This document shows, piece after piece, positions 8,706-17,350 of a stretch of 64,000 nucleotides of DNA. Below the pieces are notes generated by a model that did not search any database, had not been told where the DNA came from, and was given only the letters and a program-made list of their open reading frames with translations. Each line of letters opens with the position of its first letter. The first letter of the stretch is position 1. This DNA is from an uncultured Oscillospiraceae bacterium (GTDB lineage Bacteria > Bacillota > Clostridia > Oscillospirales > Acutalibacteraceae), in the NCBI GenBank assembly GCA_902490735.1, contig CABUFC010000003.1, positions 199,895 through 263,894 on the forward strand, read 5' to 3'. A program made the translations under genes and the position numbers.

Positions 8706-8713
8706 TTTTTATA
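8675..8713 (+). terminator. Terminator of the spoIIP operon, overlapping the small ORF
   Basis: A 12-bp stem beginning GAAAGAGATGCC, loop GGC, closes with its complement and is followed by a T-rich tract. The stop codon of the 82-residue ORF falls at its 3' foot. Confidence 0.75.
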
Positions 8714-8744
8714 TTCAAATAATGTAATATAGTATTATTGGGGG

Positions 8745-10796
8745 ATGAAAATATTGGAAACAGCTATAAAAAACAGTCAATTAAAAAAATGGGCGTTTGC
8801 TCTGTTTTTTCCGATCGACATTATTTATACGGAGCTAATATTAAGGATTACGATATCCGAACATTTTTTTGGCCTTGGACTATTATTTATACCCCTTTTA
8901 TCAATTCCGGTCGGTTTGTTTTTAACTGTTTTATGCACCTTTTTTAAAAGACCAAAAAATAATTTTATTGTTGCGGTTGTTTTATCCGTTTTAATATTTT
9001 TAATTGCCGCCACGCAAATAGTTTATCATACCTGCTTTAATCAGTATTTAATGATAAATTCCATAACGCAGGGCGGAATCGGTCAAGTAACCGAACATGG
9101 CGGATTTATAATTATAGGCTTAAAGGCAATTCTTTCAAGAATAATCCCGATTATATTTCTTGCTTTGCCAATAGCCGCGCTTGTGTTTTTAACAAAGAAA
9201 AACTATTTAAAGTTTTATAAAATAAATATTGTAAGGCAAATAATAGGCGCCATAGGCGGCATTTTGTTACACTTTATTATTTTGCTTTTGGTGCTTATTA
9301 TCCCCGTGTCAAACGAAGTGTATTTCGGGGCGTTTAACCCCTCGCAAATGGTATCTTTGTTTGGGCTTGCAACAACCGAAAGGCTTGATATAAAATATAA
9401 TCTTTTTCATATTGGCTCGTCCGGCAATATAATTATTGACAATAGCAGTAATACAGAAAAAAGCGACGAGCCCGAAAAGGTAACCGAATATGGCGACAAT
9501 GTGATGAACATAGATTTTTCAAGTCTTATAGCAAATGAATCCAACGCCACCATTAAAAGCCTGCATCAGTATTTTAGCAATCAACAACCCACAAAGAAAA
9601 ACGAATATACGGGCATGTTTGAAGGCTATAACTTAATAATGCTGACAGCCGAAGGTTTTTATCCGTACGCTATTGATAAAAACTTAACCCCCACACTATA
9701 TAAAATGCAGCAGGAAGGATTTAATTTTGTAAATTATTATAATTCTCCTTGGGCGGTAAGCACATCAGACGGCGAATATGTTGAATGCACCGGCCTTATT
9801 CCGAAATCCGGAGTTTGGAGTTTTTACGAGTCCGGAAAATCCAATATTTTCTTCCCGTTTACAATGTCCCAACAGTTCTTAAATGTTGGCGTATCTCCCG
9901 TGTATGCATACCACAACAACACATATTCATATTACCACCGCGACGTAAGCCACCCGAACCTTGGTTATATTTATAAAGGCCTTGGCAACGGTCTTAATGT
10001 TAAAAAGACTTGGCCTGAATCGGATCTTGAAATGATAGAAGTATCCGGCCCCGAATATATTACGGCAGACAAACGCTTTCACGCATATTACATGACGGTA
10101 TCCGGTCATATGGAATATGATTTTAAAAACAACTATATGTCTTATAAATATAAAGACTATGTAAAAGATTTAAACTATTCCGAAGCAATTAAAGCATATA
10201 TTGCATGCAATATGGATTTAGACCGTGCAATGGAAAATCTTTTAAAACAGCTTGAAGAAGCCGGCGTTGCGGATAAAACGCTTATAGCCCTAAGCCCCGA
10301 TCACACTCCGTACGGGCTTGAGCAAACAGGCAGCAAAAAATACGAGCTTTTCGACGAGCTGTTCGGCCACAAAGTCGAAACCCAGTTTGAAGTAAACAGA
10401 AGTGTATTTTTACTGTATAGCCCGTCAATGGAAAAAGGCATAAAAATTGATAAAGTATGCAGTCCGCTTGATATTATACCAACCCTTAATAATCTTCTTG
10501 GTTTTGAATACGATTCAAGGCTTTTGCCCGGAAAAGATATTTTTAGCACCAGCGAAGGCATTGCAATTTTTGAAAACCACAGCTTTATTACCGACAAAGG
10601 CAGGTACTTTGCCGCCACCGGAACTTTTGTTAAAAACGATGACGCCGTTATAGAGAACGAATCCGATTATGTCGCAGCCCTGAAAAAAGAGGTTAATAAC
10701 AAGTTTACCGTGTGCTCCCAGATTTTAACTACAAATTATTATAAAAAAGCCCTTTTAGAACGAACTCATTTTAAAGGGCAATTAGCACAAAAATAA
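8745..10796 (+). CDS. LtaS-like phosphoglycerol transferase (sulfatase fold)
   Basis: The protein has 683 residues. Five hydrophobic segments occupy about residues 15-205, followed by an extracellular alkaline-phosphatase-superfamily domain. Landmarks match lipoteichoic acid synthases: LTAEGFYP (metal-binding Glu), VSTSDGEY (catalytic Thr in the TSDGE context), TVSGHMEY and LSPDHTPYG (Asp-His metal ligands). Such enzymes move glycerol phosphate from phosphatidylglycerol to a glycolipid or polymer outside the cell. The ATG at 8745 directly abuts a GGGGG run, so a TTG nine bases later (8754) has better ribosome-site spacing and may be the true start. A terminator follows immediately. Confidence 0.9.
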   Translation: MKILETAIKNSQLKKWAFALFFPIDIIYTELILRITISEHFFGLGLLFIPLLSIPVGLFLTVLCTFFKRPKNNFIVAVVLSVLIFLIAATQIVYHTCFNQYLMINSITQGGIGQVTEHGGFIIIGLKAILSRIIPIIFLALPIAALVFLTKKNYLKFYKINIVRQIIGAIGGILLHFIILLLVLIIPVSNEVYFGAFNPSQMVSLFGLATTERLDIKYNLFHIGSSGNIIIDNSSNTEKSDEPEKVTEYGDNVMNIDFSSLIANESNATIKSLHQYFSNQQPTKKNEYTGMFEGYNLIMLTAEGFYPYAIDKNLTPTLYKMQQEGFNFVNYYNSPWAVSTSDGEYVECTGLIPKSGVWSFYESGKSNIFFPFTMSQQFLNVGVSPVYAYHNNTYSYYHRDVSHPNLGYIYKGLGNGLNVKKTWPESDLEMIEVSGPEYITADKRFHAYYMTVSGHMEYDFKNNYMSYKYKDYVKDLNYSEAIKAYIACNMDLDRAMENLLKQLEEAGVADKTLIALSPDHTPYGLEQTGSKKYELFDELFGHKVETQFEVNRSVFLLYSPSMEKGIKIDKVCSPLDIIPTLNNLLGFEYDSRLLPGKDIFSTSEGIAIFENHSFITDKGRYFAATGTFVKNDDAVIENESDYVAALKKEVNNKFTVCSQILTTNYYKKALLERTHFKGQLAQK

Positions 10797-10800
10797 AAAG

Positions 10801-10831
10801 TATCCCGACAATTTTGTCGGGATATTTTATT
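10801..10831 (+). terminator. Terminator after the LtaS-like gene
   Basis: The stem TATCCCGACAA/TTGTCGGGATA is followed by TTTTATT. Confidence 0.85.
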
Positions 10832-10865
10832 CACAAAAAATAATTATTTACTAAAAGTAATCTGT

Positions 10866-10955
10866 GTTTTTAACATAGTTTTCAACATTTTAGTTACAAA
10901 TACAGTGCCGTTTTAAGCCAATTCAGGCAAAAATGTTAATTACTATGTTAAAAAC
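10866..10955. repeat. 90-bp imperfect palindrome in an intergenic region
   Basis: The 14-bp arms GTTTTTAACATAGT (10866-10879) and ACTATGTTAAAAAC (10942-10955) are exact inverted repeats. Inside them, AACATTTT (10884-10891) pairs with AAAATGTT (10930-10937) across a symmetric 4-nt internal loop. A further AT-rich hairpin follows at about 10951-10968. No ORF is present in the 260-bp gap. It could be a MITE-like element, a structured RNA or a protein-binding palindrome; only one copy was noticed in this window. Confidence 0.6.
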
Positions 10956-11091
10956 TTGAAAAGTTTTTAAGGTTGCATCGGTTTACATAAATCAATTTCT
11001 GTTAAATAATGTAAATTTTTAATTACTGTTTGTATAATAATCAAAAGTTGCAAATATTGTGGATTTAATTTATAATATATTTGGTGATAAT

Positions 11092-11454
11092 ATGAAAATA
11101 AAACTGGCAGCGTTAATAAGTTACACGCTTAGTACGGTCTCGCTTTTGGCCTCTTGTATCATATCGATAATAAATCCATCTAAAACCATATCGGAGCTTG
11201 ATAGGGCTTTAAGCATTTGCTTTTGGGGCTTTTTGCTTTTAGGAATTGCCTTTACCATAGCGTGTGCTATGCGCGGCAAATCTAAGCTCTTTTCCTTTTT
11301 TACTAAAACAAAAGCGCTAGATGGAGTTCTGCTTTTTACTATTGTTTTGTATGCAATTTTTTCTGCGCTTAGGTTAAACATATTATCGTCGTTTGCTTTT
11401 GCGGCCTTTGTATATGTTTTCGAACTGCATTTGATTTTTAATTTGAACGAATAA
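11092..11454 (+). CDS. Small polytopic membrane protein, unknown
   Basis: The product is not recognised. From the ATG at 11092, which has GGTGA eight bases ahead, there are 120 residues with about four hydrophobic helices and short polar loops; an earlier in-frame ATG at 11059 lacks a ribosome site. Its stop codon directly abuts the stop of the convergent DUF368 gene, leaving no space for a terminator. The 5' region contains the palindromic element and AT-rich DNA. Confidence 0.55.
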   Translation: MKIKLAALISYTLSTVSLLASCIISIINPSKTISELDRALSICFWGFLLLGIAFTIACAMRGKSKLFSFFTKTKALDGVLLFTIVLYAIFSALRLNILSSFAFAAFVYVFELHLIFNLNE

Positions 11455-12258
11455 TTAAATTTCGCATTTGCCTATGCTTGATAAAAGAAATATAAAATAA
11501 AATCCTGCTATAAGGCTTATTACGGAAGCTATAATATCTAAATTTTGCGGCAACCCCGGGAAAATTTCCACTACGCTCATTAATGTAAAGCCTAATACCA
11601 CCAGCATAGTGTTGTTGTAATAACGTTTTAAGCAAAAGTCCATAAGTTTAGTAAATGCGGCAAGCGATATTATCAAGCTTAAAAGGTAAGGCCCTAAAAC
11701 CGCAAAATCCCAGCCGTTTACGGCTAAAAGGAGTTTGTTGTATACTCCGCAAACATAAAGTACAAAACTTAATGACAGCCCCGGCAAAATTACTGCCACC
11801 GCTGACAATATCCCTGCAATAATAATACCGATAGCCCCGCTTGACAAAAAGCCGTACGGTATTAAACTAATAAGTGAAAGCGCAAGTCCGCCTAAAAACA
11901 CAGGCACAAAGGTTTTTAAATTACATTTAAATTCAAGTTTTTTAGTAATAACCGGAATTCCTCCGGCAATAGCACCAAGAAAAAAATAAGATGTAACTTG
12001 AGGTTCCCTTTCTATTGCGCCCATAACAAAACGGGACAGTACAATTATCCCGATTATTCCGCCAAGCGCCACACATGATAAATAAACAATGCTTTTAATT
12101 TTTTGTTTAAAAAAATTTGCGGTATAAAATATAAGGCGGTCGTATATGCCAAAGCACATCGCCATGCTCCCTCCGGATACTCCCGGAACCGTCATACTGC
12201 CGCCTATAAGCACACCTTTTACAAAAAGAATTAACAGGCTTTTTAGTTTTAATACCAT
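11455..12258 (-). CDS. DUF368 undecaprenyl-phosphate translocase (PopT-type)
   Basis: This ~267-residue polytopic membrane protein carries the DUF368 hallmark VPGVSGGSMAM near its N-terminus and a second similar loop (AVILPGLSLSFVL). Members of this family have been shown to return undecaprenyl phosphate to the cytoplasmic face for reuse in wall and glycan synthesis. The start is placed at the ATG at 12258, preceded by GGGTGA; a GTG at 12270 would put the ribosome site inside the gene. It diverges from the gene at 12339. Recycling this carrier would support the LtaS-like enzyme and polysaccharide operon in this genome; that link is inference. Confidence 0.85.
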   Translation of the reverse strand: MVLKLKSLLILFVKGVLIGGSMTVPGVSGGSMAMCFGIYDRLIFYTANFFKQKIKSIVYLSCVALGGIIGIIVLSRFVMGAIEREPQVTSYFFLGAIAGGIPVITKKLEFKCNLKTFVPVFLGGLALSLISLIPYGFLSSGAIGIIIAGILSAVAVILPGLSLSFVLYVCGVYNKLLLAVNGWDFAVLGPYLLSLIISLAAFTKLMDFCLKRYYNNTMLVVLGFTLMSVVEIFPGLPQNLDIIASVISLIAGFYFIFLLSSIGKCEI

Positions 12259-12338
12259 AATTTTTTTCACCCATTAATATTTACGCAGTATTTTTATAGA
12301 TAATTCTATTTTTATTATGTTTTAAAGGAAGTAATAAT

Positions 12339-12830
12339 ATGGATTCGTTTTTTGAACAAATAGTAACAATTAAAACCTCCGGCAAAAAAACGGCCGGTCT
12401 TGTTCTTTTGTGGATATTCGCACTTGTGCTTTGCGTTTTGCTGTATTTTTTGTGTGCAATTATTAAAATGTTCTATGCGGTGTTAATACTTGGCATATGC
12501 GGCATTTTATACGGTGCTTATAAATTAAGCCTTAATTTTTTCAAAGAATACGAATATATAGTTACTAACGACGAGCTTGACATTGATGAAATAATCGCAA
12601 AAAATTCGCGAAAGCGCTTAATTACCATCGATATTCCAAACATTGCTTTATACGGAGAATACAAAGAAGAATTAACTAAGCCCATTGATAAGCGTTACAT
12701 TTGCTGCAACAATGATGATTACAAAAAGTTTATTTATTATCATCACAAAACACAGGGCAATGTTTTTATTGTATTTTCACCAAACGAAAAAATCGAAACG
12801 GCGCTTAAAAAATACTTGCCGAAATATTAA
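12339..12830 (+). CDS. Membrane protein of unknown function, possibly DUF6106
   Basis: This 163-residue protein has a short soluble N-terminus (DSFFEQIVTIKTSGKK), two adjacent transmembrane segments (about 20-68) and a ~95-residue cytoplasmic domain. The layout and the EQIV..K opening resemble a clostridial family I recall as DUF6106, but this is from memory and no function is known. AAAGGAAG precedes the ATG. The NAD(P)H-hydrate dehydratase gene starts two bases after its stop, so the two are co-transcribed. Confidence 0.65.
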   Translation: MDSFFEQIVTIKTSGKKTAGLVLLWIFALVLCVLLYFLCAIIKMFYAVLILGICGILYGAYKLSLNFFKEYEYIVTNDELDIDEIIAKNSRKRLITIDIPNIALYGEYKEELTKPIDKRYICCNNDDYKKFIYYHHKTQGNVFIVFSPNEKIETALKKYLPKY

Positions 12831-12832
12831 TT

Positions 12833-13621
12833 ATGAACGAAATAATAATAAAAAAGCCAAAAAAATACATTCTGCCTAAAGACTCCAACAAGTATTCACG
12901 CGGCGTTGTAGCAGTAAATGCCGGAAGCCGCGGATTTGCCGGAGCAGCATTTTTTGCGGCAAAAGCGGCTATGCTTTCTGGCGCAGGCCTTGTAAAAATG
13001 AAGTATGATAAGGATACCTACAGCATTTTATCGGTGCTTTGTCCCGAAGCTGTGTTTTTAGAGGGCGACAAATATTTAAGGAATGCTTCCTCACATATAA
13101 TAGGCCCGGGGCTTGTTGGTAAGACCGATATTTTTAATGATATCCCATTTGACATTCCAACAGTTATAGACGCCGAAGGCATAAACGCGTTAAAAGATAA
13201 TATAAATATACTAGAACGCTTTAAAGTAAAGCCGGTATTAACCCCGCACATCGGCGAATTTTCGCGCCTTACAGGTATAACTTTTGAAGAAATATTAAAG
13301 AACAAAGCAAAAATTGCTTATGAATTTTCCAAAAGTCATAATGCAGTGCTTGTTTTAAAGGGCGAAAATACAATTGTTGCAGACGGTAAAAATGTATATG
13401 TTAATAAAGTGCAAAGCCCGGTTTTGGCAACTGCCGGTAGCGGAGATGTTTTATCCGGCATTATTGCTGCGTTATTAGCAAAAGGCGAATTTCCGGTTAA
13501 TGCCGCGTGCAACGCCGTTTATATTCACGGGTTGCTCGGAAAAATCTGCGAAAAAGAATTCGGCAATGCAGTAACTGCAACTACACTTCTTCACATGCTT
13601 CCAAAGGCGTTCAAAAAATAA
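12833..13621 (+). CDS. nnrD: ADP-dependent NAD(P)H-hydrate dehydratase
   Basis: The 262-residue protein has the ribokinase-like fold of the repair enzyme that removes the C6 hydration from damaged NADH/NADPH. Visible motifs are GSRGFAGAAFFAAKAAMLSG near residue 30, VLTPHIGEFSRL near 140, VLKGENTIVADG, and ATAGSGDVLSGIIAALLAKG with the catalytic Asp of GSGD. It is a stand-alone dehydratase without the N-terminal epimerase (NnrE) domain found in many bacterial fusions. It is tightly linked to its upstream neighbour, and the downstream lipoprotein gene starts 14 bp later. Confidence 0.92.
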   Translation: MNEIIIKKPKKYILPKDSNKYSRGVVAVNAGSRGFAGAAFFAAKAAMLSGAGLVKMKYDKDTYSILSVLCPEAVFLEGDKYLRNASSHIIGPGLVGKTDIFNDIPFDIPTVIDAEGINALKDNINILERFKVKPVLTPHIGEFSRLTGITFEEILKNKAKIAYEFSKSHNAVLVLKGENTIVADGKNVYVNKVQSPVLATAGSGDVLSGIIAALLAKGEFPVNAACNAVYIHGLLGKICEKEFGNAVTATTLLHMLPKAFKK

Positions 13622-13635
13622 CGGAGAAGATTTTT

Positions 13636-14118
13636 TTGAAAAAGCTTTTAACACTTGTTTGTGCTATTACTCTTTTATTAACCTTTTGTTCCTGCAAAAA
13701 AGAATCGACCGATTTTAAACCGGTGCTAAAATTTAATTGCACTGCGGTTATAGAAAACGGCGGCGATACTTTTGAAGCCAAAATATCTGCTCTTTCAGGA
13801 GGATTATTTTCGGTAAAGATGTTAAGTCCCGAAAATATTAAGGGCTTAAAATTCGAGTTTGACGCTGATAAAAGCGAGATTTCTTACTTGGGTCTTAAAA
13901 CAGATATTAGCAATTTGCCATATGCGTCACTTATAAAAAAATTAAAAACCGCCTTTGACGAGCTAAGCTATAAACCTAAAAATTTTGTCAAAGAAAACGA
14001 TGAACTAAAATTAAATAATGACGGTTACACCTTTTATTTTAAAAGCGACGGTCTGCCGCTTAAGTTTATTGCCGAAGGTTACACCATTACTTTTAAAGAT
14101 ATTGAAATAAAAAAATAG
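13636..14118 (+). CDS. Small putative lipoprotein, unknown function
   Basis: Translation most likely begins at the TTG at 13636, which follows ACGGAGAAG and opens a signal peptide (KKLLTLVCAITLLLTFCSC); longer in-frame starts run inside nnrD and are rejected. The mature ~140-residue part is beta-rich with alternating hydrophobic residues, reminiscent of lipoproteins with an LolA-like or DUF-type beta sheet, but no family is recognised. The lipobox is imperfect (two nearby Cys). It forms the end of a three-gene unit and is followed by a bidirectional terminator. Confidence 0.7.
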   Translation: MKKLLTLVCAITLLLTFCSCKKESTDFKPVLKFNCTAVIENGGDTFEAKISALSGGLFSVKMLSPENIKGLKFEFDADKSEISYLGLKTDISNLPYASLIKKLKTAFDELSYKPKNFVKENDELKLNNDGYTFYFKSDGLPLKFIAEGYTITFKDIEIKK

Positions 14119-14147
14119 AGGCCACCGGCCTCTATTTTATTTTTTAC
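14114..14147. terminator. Bidirectional terminator between convergent operons
   Basis: The stem AATAGAGGCC/GGCCTCTATT with loop ACC has A-rich and T-rich flanks. It serves the lipoprotein gene and the aldolase operon running in from the right. Confidence 0.85.
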
Positions 14148-15414
14148 CTAATCTGTAATAATAATTTATTCTGTCCTTTAATACAGGAAAGCGCTCTACG
14201 GTTTCTTTAGAAAACATATTGTTTTTTAAATTAAGCGTTGCCGCATTTTCGTGGCCTATAAGCGCATACGTTGCGGTAATTAGGTGCTTATATTCCGGCT
14301 TTGTAAGCGCCTCGCACACAAAGCTTTGGGTTGGGCTGTTAACATCCTCGCCGCATATTTGGAACAGTCCGTTTTCTTCGCACATATTCATAAGTTTTGC
14401 AAGCTGCATGGGAGAATTTCTTGTAGGCATAAAGGTTATAGCGTTAAATCCGGTGTTCTTTAATTCTTTAATAAGATCATCTAAAAAGTCATCTTCAAAT
14501 TTTTGCGCCTTTTTATCACCTGTTACACTGTCGGTAACATCGCCCAAATAAGCATAAGCAGAAATTGCTCCGATTTTTTTAACGAGTGAAACAAACTCTT
14601 TATCCGTAAGGCATTCATCGTCCGCGGGAATAAAGAATTTTTCTACAAGATTGCCCTTTAGTACCCCCAAAAGTACATACTCGTAGTATTCGTCGTTTAA
14701 ATATAACAGCTTTGCTTCAAGTTTGGGCGAAATATCTATTTTTAAACCGTCTTTTAAAAATTTAACAAGTTTTTCGCCCTTACCGAACTTCAAAATAAGC
14801 TTTAATGATAAAGCGAACAAAATATGCCGCTCGGTTATTGTGCCGCCGATTTCATAATTGGATATCGGTATAACGTCTTTTTCAAAATCAAGTTTAATAC
14901 CGGAGCTTTCAATTATTGAATTTAAAACATCTACCTGCTTGCGGTTGCGTTCGTTTCTTTTTTTGCGTACATCAGTAAACACTTCCATAACGGCATCAAT
15001 GTTCTGATGCGGCACGCCGTGGCACGCAACGTACGCTACAGATGTTTGGTCGGGATTATTAAAACGCCTGTCATAATACTTTGACGAAGTCATTTTAACG
15101 CGTGTTTCAAAACCGACAGTTGTAAGAATACCGGCAATTCTTCCGGCCTCAATAAATTCTTTAGCACCGGCTATCGTATCGTGATCCATAATACCTGCTG
15201 TAGTAAGCCCTGCGGCAAAAGCCTTGTATACCGCCATTGTAGGCGAATACGGCGAAAACGAATAGGTAGTATGAATATGGTTGTTAACGCTTTTTGTAAG
15301 TTTTGGGCGGTCTATTTTGCCGGTTTCGTAAAGCCACATAATTTCTCTTAAACCGTTAAGCCTTACGTTAACATCTTTATCGTTGAGTTTTTCAATAAGT
15401 GTGGAAATATCCAT
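14137..15414 (-). CDS. PHP-domain metal-dependent hydrolase
   Basis: This 425-residue protein contains a PHP phosphoesterase core: NNHIHTTYSFSPYSP (HxH metal pair) near residue 45, GIMDHDTIAGA near 75, GFETRV near 100, and a late CGEDVNSP segment. PHP enzymes use two or three metals to cleave phosphate monoesters or diesters. A ~45-residue helical start precedes the domain, and the middle (about 150-290) is poorly conserved. Its start ATG overlaps the stop of the aldolase-dehydrogenase gene (TAATG), so it belongs to that catabolic operon, where it could dephosphorylate a sugar intermediate. The substrate is unknown. Confidence 0.8.
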   Translation of the reverse strand: MDISTLIEKLNDKDVNVRLNGLREIMWLYETGKIDRPKLTKSVNNHIHTTYSFSPYSPTMAVYKAFAAGLTTAGIMDHDTIAGAKEFIEAGRIAGILTTVGFETRVKMTSSKYYDRRFNNPDQTSVAYVACHGVPHQNIDAVMEVFTDVRKKRNERNRKQVDVLNSIIESSGIKLDFEKDVIPISNYEIGGTITERHILFALSLKLILKFGKGEKLVKFLKDGLKIDISPKLEAKLLYLNDEYYEYVLLGVLKGNLVEKFFIPADDECLTDKEFVSLVKKIGAISAYAYLGDVTDSVTGDKKAQKFEDDFLDDLIKELKNTGFNAITFMPTRNSPMQLAKLMNMCEENGLFQICGEDVNSPTQSFVCEALTKPEYKHLITATYALIGHENAATLNLKNNMFSKETVERFPVLKDRINYYYRLGKK

Positions 15415-17339
15415 TATTTTAGCATCTCCTGTCCGCCGGTTACAGGAAGCGCCTGGCCGGTTTCGTAGGGTTGTTCAACAATATACATGATTGCTTTTGC
15501 AACGTCGCTTGGCAAACACCCGCGATTAAGCGGTACAAGGCTTTCGTAGTGGCGCCTTACGTCTTCAACGGATTTCGCGCCCGGCACTTTGCCGGCGTTA
15601 AAGTACTGAATAAACAGTCCCCTTTCAGGATCGGACCAAAGCGGGCCGTCTAAATAGTTTCCGGGGCAAACCGCGTTAACCTTAATATTAAAGGGTGCAA
15701 GTTCTAATGCAAAGCTTTCGGTAAGGCCGAGGCCGCCGAACTTACTGCCGGCATAAGCAAAGTTTTTGTTGCTTCCTTTAAGCCCTGATTTAGAATTTAC
15801 CTCCACTATATCCATCATATAGTTTTTATCAATTTCATGCTGTGCTTTCATCGGCCGTATTGCATATTTTGAGCACAAGAAATACGCTGTGTAGTTAACG
15901 CTTGTTACAAGCTCGAAGTTTTGAAGCGTCATTTCCTCTAATGAGCCTGCGCGCACAATGCCTGCGTTATTTACGAATGTATCAAGGCCTCCATAATAAA
16001 GCACGGTGCTGTTAATTAAATTTTGAACCGACTGCTCTTCTGCAACGTTTGCTTTTATGGCAAGCGCTCTGCCGAAACCGTATTTGGCATTTAAATCATC
16101 CGCCAAAGCTACGGCGCCGTCATAATTCATATCGGCAATTACAATATTGGCGCCTTCTGCTATAAGCTCTTCTGCTATTCCTTTGCCAAAGCCCTGGGCA
16201 CTGCCGGTAACTATTACAATTTTACCCTGCATTCTGCCAAATACAGCGGTTTTTCCGGCTTTAGCGCGGTATGATTCTACTTCCCAGTTAATAATAAAAT
16301 CTACAAACGGCTGCGCCATAGGAAGGCGAGATCCAAACGACTCGGAGTACACCGCAATTTTTACCGCATCTAAAAGAAGAGCCTTTTCGGTTTCGGTGTC
16401 TTTCCTTGTATCTCCAAGCAAAAAATATCCCTGATTATTTAAATATACGACCCTCGCTTTAAAGCCGTTAGTATTATAAAACTCCTCGTACTTTGCGGCA
16501 ATATCGTCGTTTTCATCAATTTTTAAATAGTATGCCTTTAAATAAACTATGTGATCGGGTGTAAACGGAAGCGATATTTTTTTAAAGGTTTCGGGGTTTT
16601 GAAGCTCTTTATTTGTTACAAATGTTGCCACACTGCCGCTACCGTACAACATACGAAGCTTCGGAGCAATCCCGGTTACAAGATCAATATTAAAATCCGC
16701 TTCGGAAAAATCGGGTTTAACTTTTATTTGCGCCGTTATTTTAGACATTATGCTTTGCATCATATCGTCTATTTCCTCGGTAGTGTCTGCGGCTACAAAT
16801 ATTCCGTGATTTTGCAGTATTACAAAATCGGCGTCGCGGCCGGTTTTTTCTTTGTACTCCTTCATTTTGTCAAAACAGGTTTTAGCTAAAATATAGCCGG
16901 GTTTAGTAATTGGAATAAATATTACTTTGTCGCCAAAAAGCTCGTATGCCGCTTTTTCACCGTCTTTGCCACAGGTAAGTCCGTTTACGGCAGCCGGATG
17001 AACATGCAAAACATAGCTTTTAGTAAAAAGATTGTGCAACAGCGCTTCAACGCTGGGCCTACCGCCGTTTACCGTATCAAACCTTGCGTTCATCATATCA
17101 ATTAACGCTTCGGTTTCGCGTTTATCATCTTCAGCAGAATACTGCTTTTCCATCATTGAGGACAGCTCGGCGCGTTTCATTTTAACAAAGCCTTTTTCGT
17201 TAATAGTCGCAAGTGCCGTACCACTGCCTTTAACATAAAGATAATTCTCGTCTTTATATGATGTGTTGCCGCCACCGGCCAAAACATATTCCGGATTTTT
17301 GCCATACTTATTAGACATTAAAACCAGTTTTTCCAACAT
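15414..17339 (-). CDS. Class II aldolase / short-chain dehydrogenase fusion
   Basis: This 641-residue protein has two domains. Residues 1 to about 230 form a class II aldolase with zinc-binding HVHPAA and LQNHGIF motifs. Residues from about 375 form an NAD(P)-dependent short-chain dehydrogenase with TGSAQGFGKG (nucleotide binding), NNAGIVRAG and the catalytic YAGSK. This is the layout of rhamnulose-1-phosphate aldolase/lactaldehyde dehydrogenase-type fusions. The likely role is cleavage of a phosphorylated or free deoxy-sugar and redox conversion of the aldehyde, but no isomerase or kinase is next to it, so the sugar cannot be named. It is co-transcribed with a second aldolase protein 11 bp upstream. 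Confidence 0.88.
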   Translation of the reverse strand: MLEKLVLMSNKYGKNPEYVLAGGGNTSYKDENYLYVKGSGTALATINEKGFVKMKRAELSSMMEKQYSAEDDKRETEALIDMMNARFDTVNGGRPSVEALLHNLFTKSYVLHVHPAAVNGLTCGKDGEKAAYELFGDKVIFIPITKPGYILAKTCFDKMKEYKEKTGRDADFVILQNHGIFVAADTTEEIDDMMQSIMSKITAQIKVKPDFSEADFNIDLVTGIAPKLRMLYGSGSVATFVTNKELQNPETFKKISLPFTPDHIVYLKAYYLKIDENDDIAAKYEEFYNTNGFKARVVYLNNQGYFLLGDTRKDTETEKALLLDAVKIAVYSESFGSRLPMAQPFVDFIINWEVESYRAKAGKTAVFGRMQGKIVIVTGSAQGFGKGIAEELIAEGANIVIADMNYDGAVALADDLNAKYGFGRALAIKANVAEEQSVQNLINSTVLYYGGLDTFVNNAGIVRAGSLEEMTLQNFELVTSVNYTAYFLCSKYAIRPMKAQHEIDKNYMMDIVEVNSKSGLKGSNKNFAYAGSKFGGLGLTESFALELAPFNIKVNAVCPGNYLDGPLWSDPERGLFIQYFNAGKVPGAKSVEDVRRHYESLVPLNRGCLPSDVAKAIMYIVEQPYETGQALPVTGGQEMLK

Positions 17340-17350
17340 ATTATTGCTCC

